Assembly: GCA_964398295.1 (NCBI GenBank) | Contig: CAYNMW010000003.1 | Span: 1 to 64,000 of the forward strand | Reading direction: 5' to 3' | Source of the DNA: CALFUK01 sp964398295 | GTDB lineage: Bacteria; Bacteroidota; Bacteroidia; Chitinophagales; Saprospiraceae | Length of the DNA stretch: 64,000 nt | Shown: positions 63,701 to 64,000 of the stretch, piece after piece | How positions within the stretch are numbered: the stretch's first letter is position 1 | Layout: each line of letters opens with the position of its first letter | Notes under the pieces: generated by a model | What the model saw: the letters and a program-made list of their open reading frames with translations, nothing else | The model's database searches: none | What the model was told of the DNA's origin: nothing | Made by a program: the position numbers and the translations under genes

Positions 63701-64000
63701 GTTAGCTTACCGTCCCTAACGTTCTCCAATTTTCAAATCTCGAATCAAGCACCATATTTTTCTCCTGGTATTTGGGAGGTTGGTAATGGAGGTATTGGTG
63801 TAGGATTTGGAGGGTTTAAAATTGAACTTGATAACATTAAGCCATATCAACCTGTTGATGAAAATACTGTTGGTTTAGGATTTAATATAGCTTTAATTAT
63901 AAATGACGAATTCGACATATCTGCTAAAGGAGGTCTTGGAATTGTAGGAGAACTTCAAGATGATGGCCTTGGTAGACAGAAATGGATGTATAAAGAATTA
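60782..64000 (+). CDS. giant secreted protein, partial at the window edge
   Basis: Open from a GTG at 60782 to the end of the window (1073 codons, no stop), so the 3' end is missing. The GTG overlaps the TGA of the LRR gene (GTGA), arguing for translational coupling. The N-terminus KKIKYIQNSKRLVSKLLAVTG with a hydrophobic stretch to about residue 33 is a signal peptide. Residues 34-255 are mixed alpha/beta, with a beta-rich segment. A proline stretch (PPPPPPG, about 261-267) is followed by 70 residues of short Gly/Asp/Asn units (YDENGMN, DFNSNGIN, FDKNGFD, NLDGCNREGLDEDGND). Then come a long acidic helical region (about 420-570) and beta-rich repeats to the edge. I do not recognise a family. 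Linkage to the LRR gene suggests a common surface structure. Confidence 0.85.
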   Translation, partial: MKKIKYIQNSKRLVSKLLAVTGLCMLFATVNHAENSIEKPTEILKNLQEFLAAEYMADGSVLVFFDYTSEEFQEYVQINNVTDFFIKLYGRYTNNTNQEELKTENLDLTANIESWAIILTEAEMDNDGNPFDFLYAEIDINNIACTDGVELYPDAYSEMPALTCGENISGDIDASSPTSSIVAGQTYTIKGFPFVAIDATQGKLSIPFGNKVVLIQFNNIQVNELNQVVSGSISAEVDDGANYQINGFKKNNNENSTDICIPPPPPPGYDENGMNTTTGLDDFDFNSNGINVVTMTPFDKNGFDVHGNHMNNGTPYNLDGCNREGLDEDGNDCPLSGGVNQDAELYLTENGGFISTTIGQVLADCEAANTTQLSDKTAACDVIRMDMTQIVNNNDMLSAELIFGENNQYLNAGMSAFFTSPPQTIGEPIDRSDDVVLLEQKHVDLYACDLELTELQNQMTGFDALPSDYEEQINDAILLWTDYEFELFTNDPQKFENWIKQQFEALAAGEDITDDGNLVQGSQDNEVMREDEIMRQKISDIFAYRNNAFGVEQPVIKLEKKSNSSDLLAQYASGKKSINGVDRVYYTREIYNSKIMSGNEDMYNILPLKLTNPMNDKPYDIFIERIEISMTGANLDAVILIEDTKNGGHIVFRGENLGFGTGGFSDDEASYLRLDSEVGIRLNNASKLHLLPHDTYVSWDCNGFKAIGVAAEIEFCPEFVKPVINGVVSEDQNYRLAVQASEVSNWNDFHFQINASPFVLTKFETVIWQMDALVVDFSTSITEPNGTLPGYESNFKDDAGNLTNEWEGFYIQNLRATIPKDFSGDIAESEGVFEVAVDLAIIDDGGFTGQGSVTTELVSIDEGSLGGWAFSIEEFHLRVVNNQFAGTGFAGGIQIPIMEDTMSYTAEIFPGDKYKFSVNPIQNSESQLFNATLNIANSLVVIEKNELGFHTFADITGSVEFDQTLTGDADFSGVSLPSLTFSNFQISNQAPYFSPGIWEVGNGGIGVGFGGFKIELDNIKPYQPVDENTVGLGFNIALIINDEFDISAKGGLGIVGELQDDGLGRQKWMYKEL

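Overview
The window looks like a chromosomal segment of an AT-rich, free-living or commensal member of the Bacteroidota, most likely close to the Saprospiria. The pointers are a SusC/SusD pair, very large secreted proteins ending in or containing '3-coathanger stack' type domains, Bacteroidota-type CcmB/CcmC/CcmD genes, a PorG/DUF6089-like outer-membrane protein, almost no Shine-Dalgarno sequences, and several TAnnTTTG (-7) promoter elements close to start codons. There are no rRNA or tRNA genes, CRISPR arrays or insertion sequences that I can recognise. A run of 100 N (48601-48700) marks an assembly gap.

Layout. 0-8.4 kb: cytidine deaminase; a flippase, sulfotransferase and prmC run with overlapping ends; and a tight four-gene minus-strand operon of a large helicase-like pseudo-ATPase, an HsdR-N type nuclease, a small helical protein and an atypical SDR; then a MORN lipoprotein. 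8.4-19.3 kb: two tandem secreted proteins, one of 3094 residues with 13 DUF11 repeats and one of 373 residues that is a single copy of the big protein's N-terminal module. 19.3-32.0 kb: housekeeping genes (zinc ribbon protein, ribH, TPR protein, pdhA, recF, DUF721, subtilase, outer-membrane barrel, an aquaporin with an unusual filter, amidase, ccmBCD, gdhA). 32.4-38.5 kb: a susCD pair and an M28 peptidase. 38.6-51.0 kb: a nine-gene minus-strand acyl-CoA operon headed by a TetR regulator. 51.4-64.0 kb: a secreted multidomain protein, an orphan domain resembling the N-terminus of McrB-type ATPases, an 1819-residue leucine-rich-repeat protein, and a coupled giant secreted protein that runs off the window.

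The acyl-CoA operon is the most coherent system. In transcription order it encodes TetR, an AccD2/MCC-like carboxyltransferase, a biotin carboxylase-BCCP protein, an enoyl-CoA hydratase, a PECR/AtuG-like SDR, a molybdopterin oxidoreductase, a second carboxyltransferase carrying its own biotinyl domain (equivalent to the C-terminal half of single-chain long-chain acyl-CoA carboxylases), a second SDR, and an acyl-CoA dehydrogenase fused to an SCP2 lipid-binding domain. One biotin carboxylase apparently serves two carboxyltransferases. The set recalls Atu/Liu isoprenoid and leucine breakdown and the mycobacterial accA2-accD2 group but matches none of them. A perfect inverted repeat lies on the -33 region of the TetR promoter.

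The secreted proteins share modules (3-coathanger-like domains, D-rich calcium-type linkers, DUF11, LRR), consistent with an elaborate cell surface built by tandem repeat expansion. Short hairpin-forming intergenic repeats recur between genes, including next to the assembly gap.
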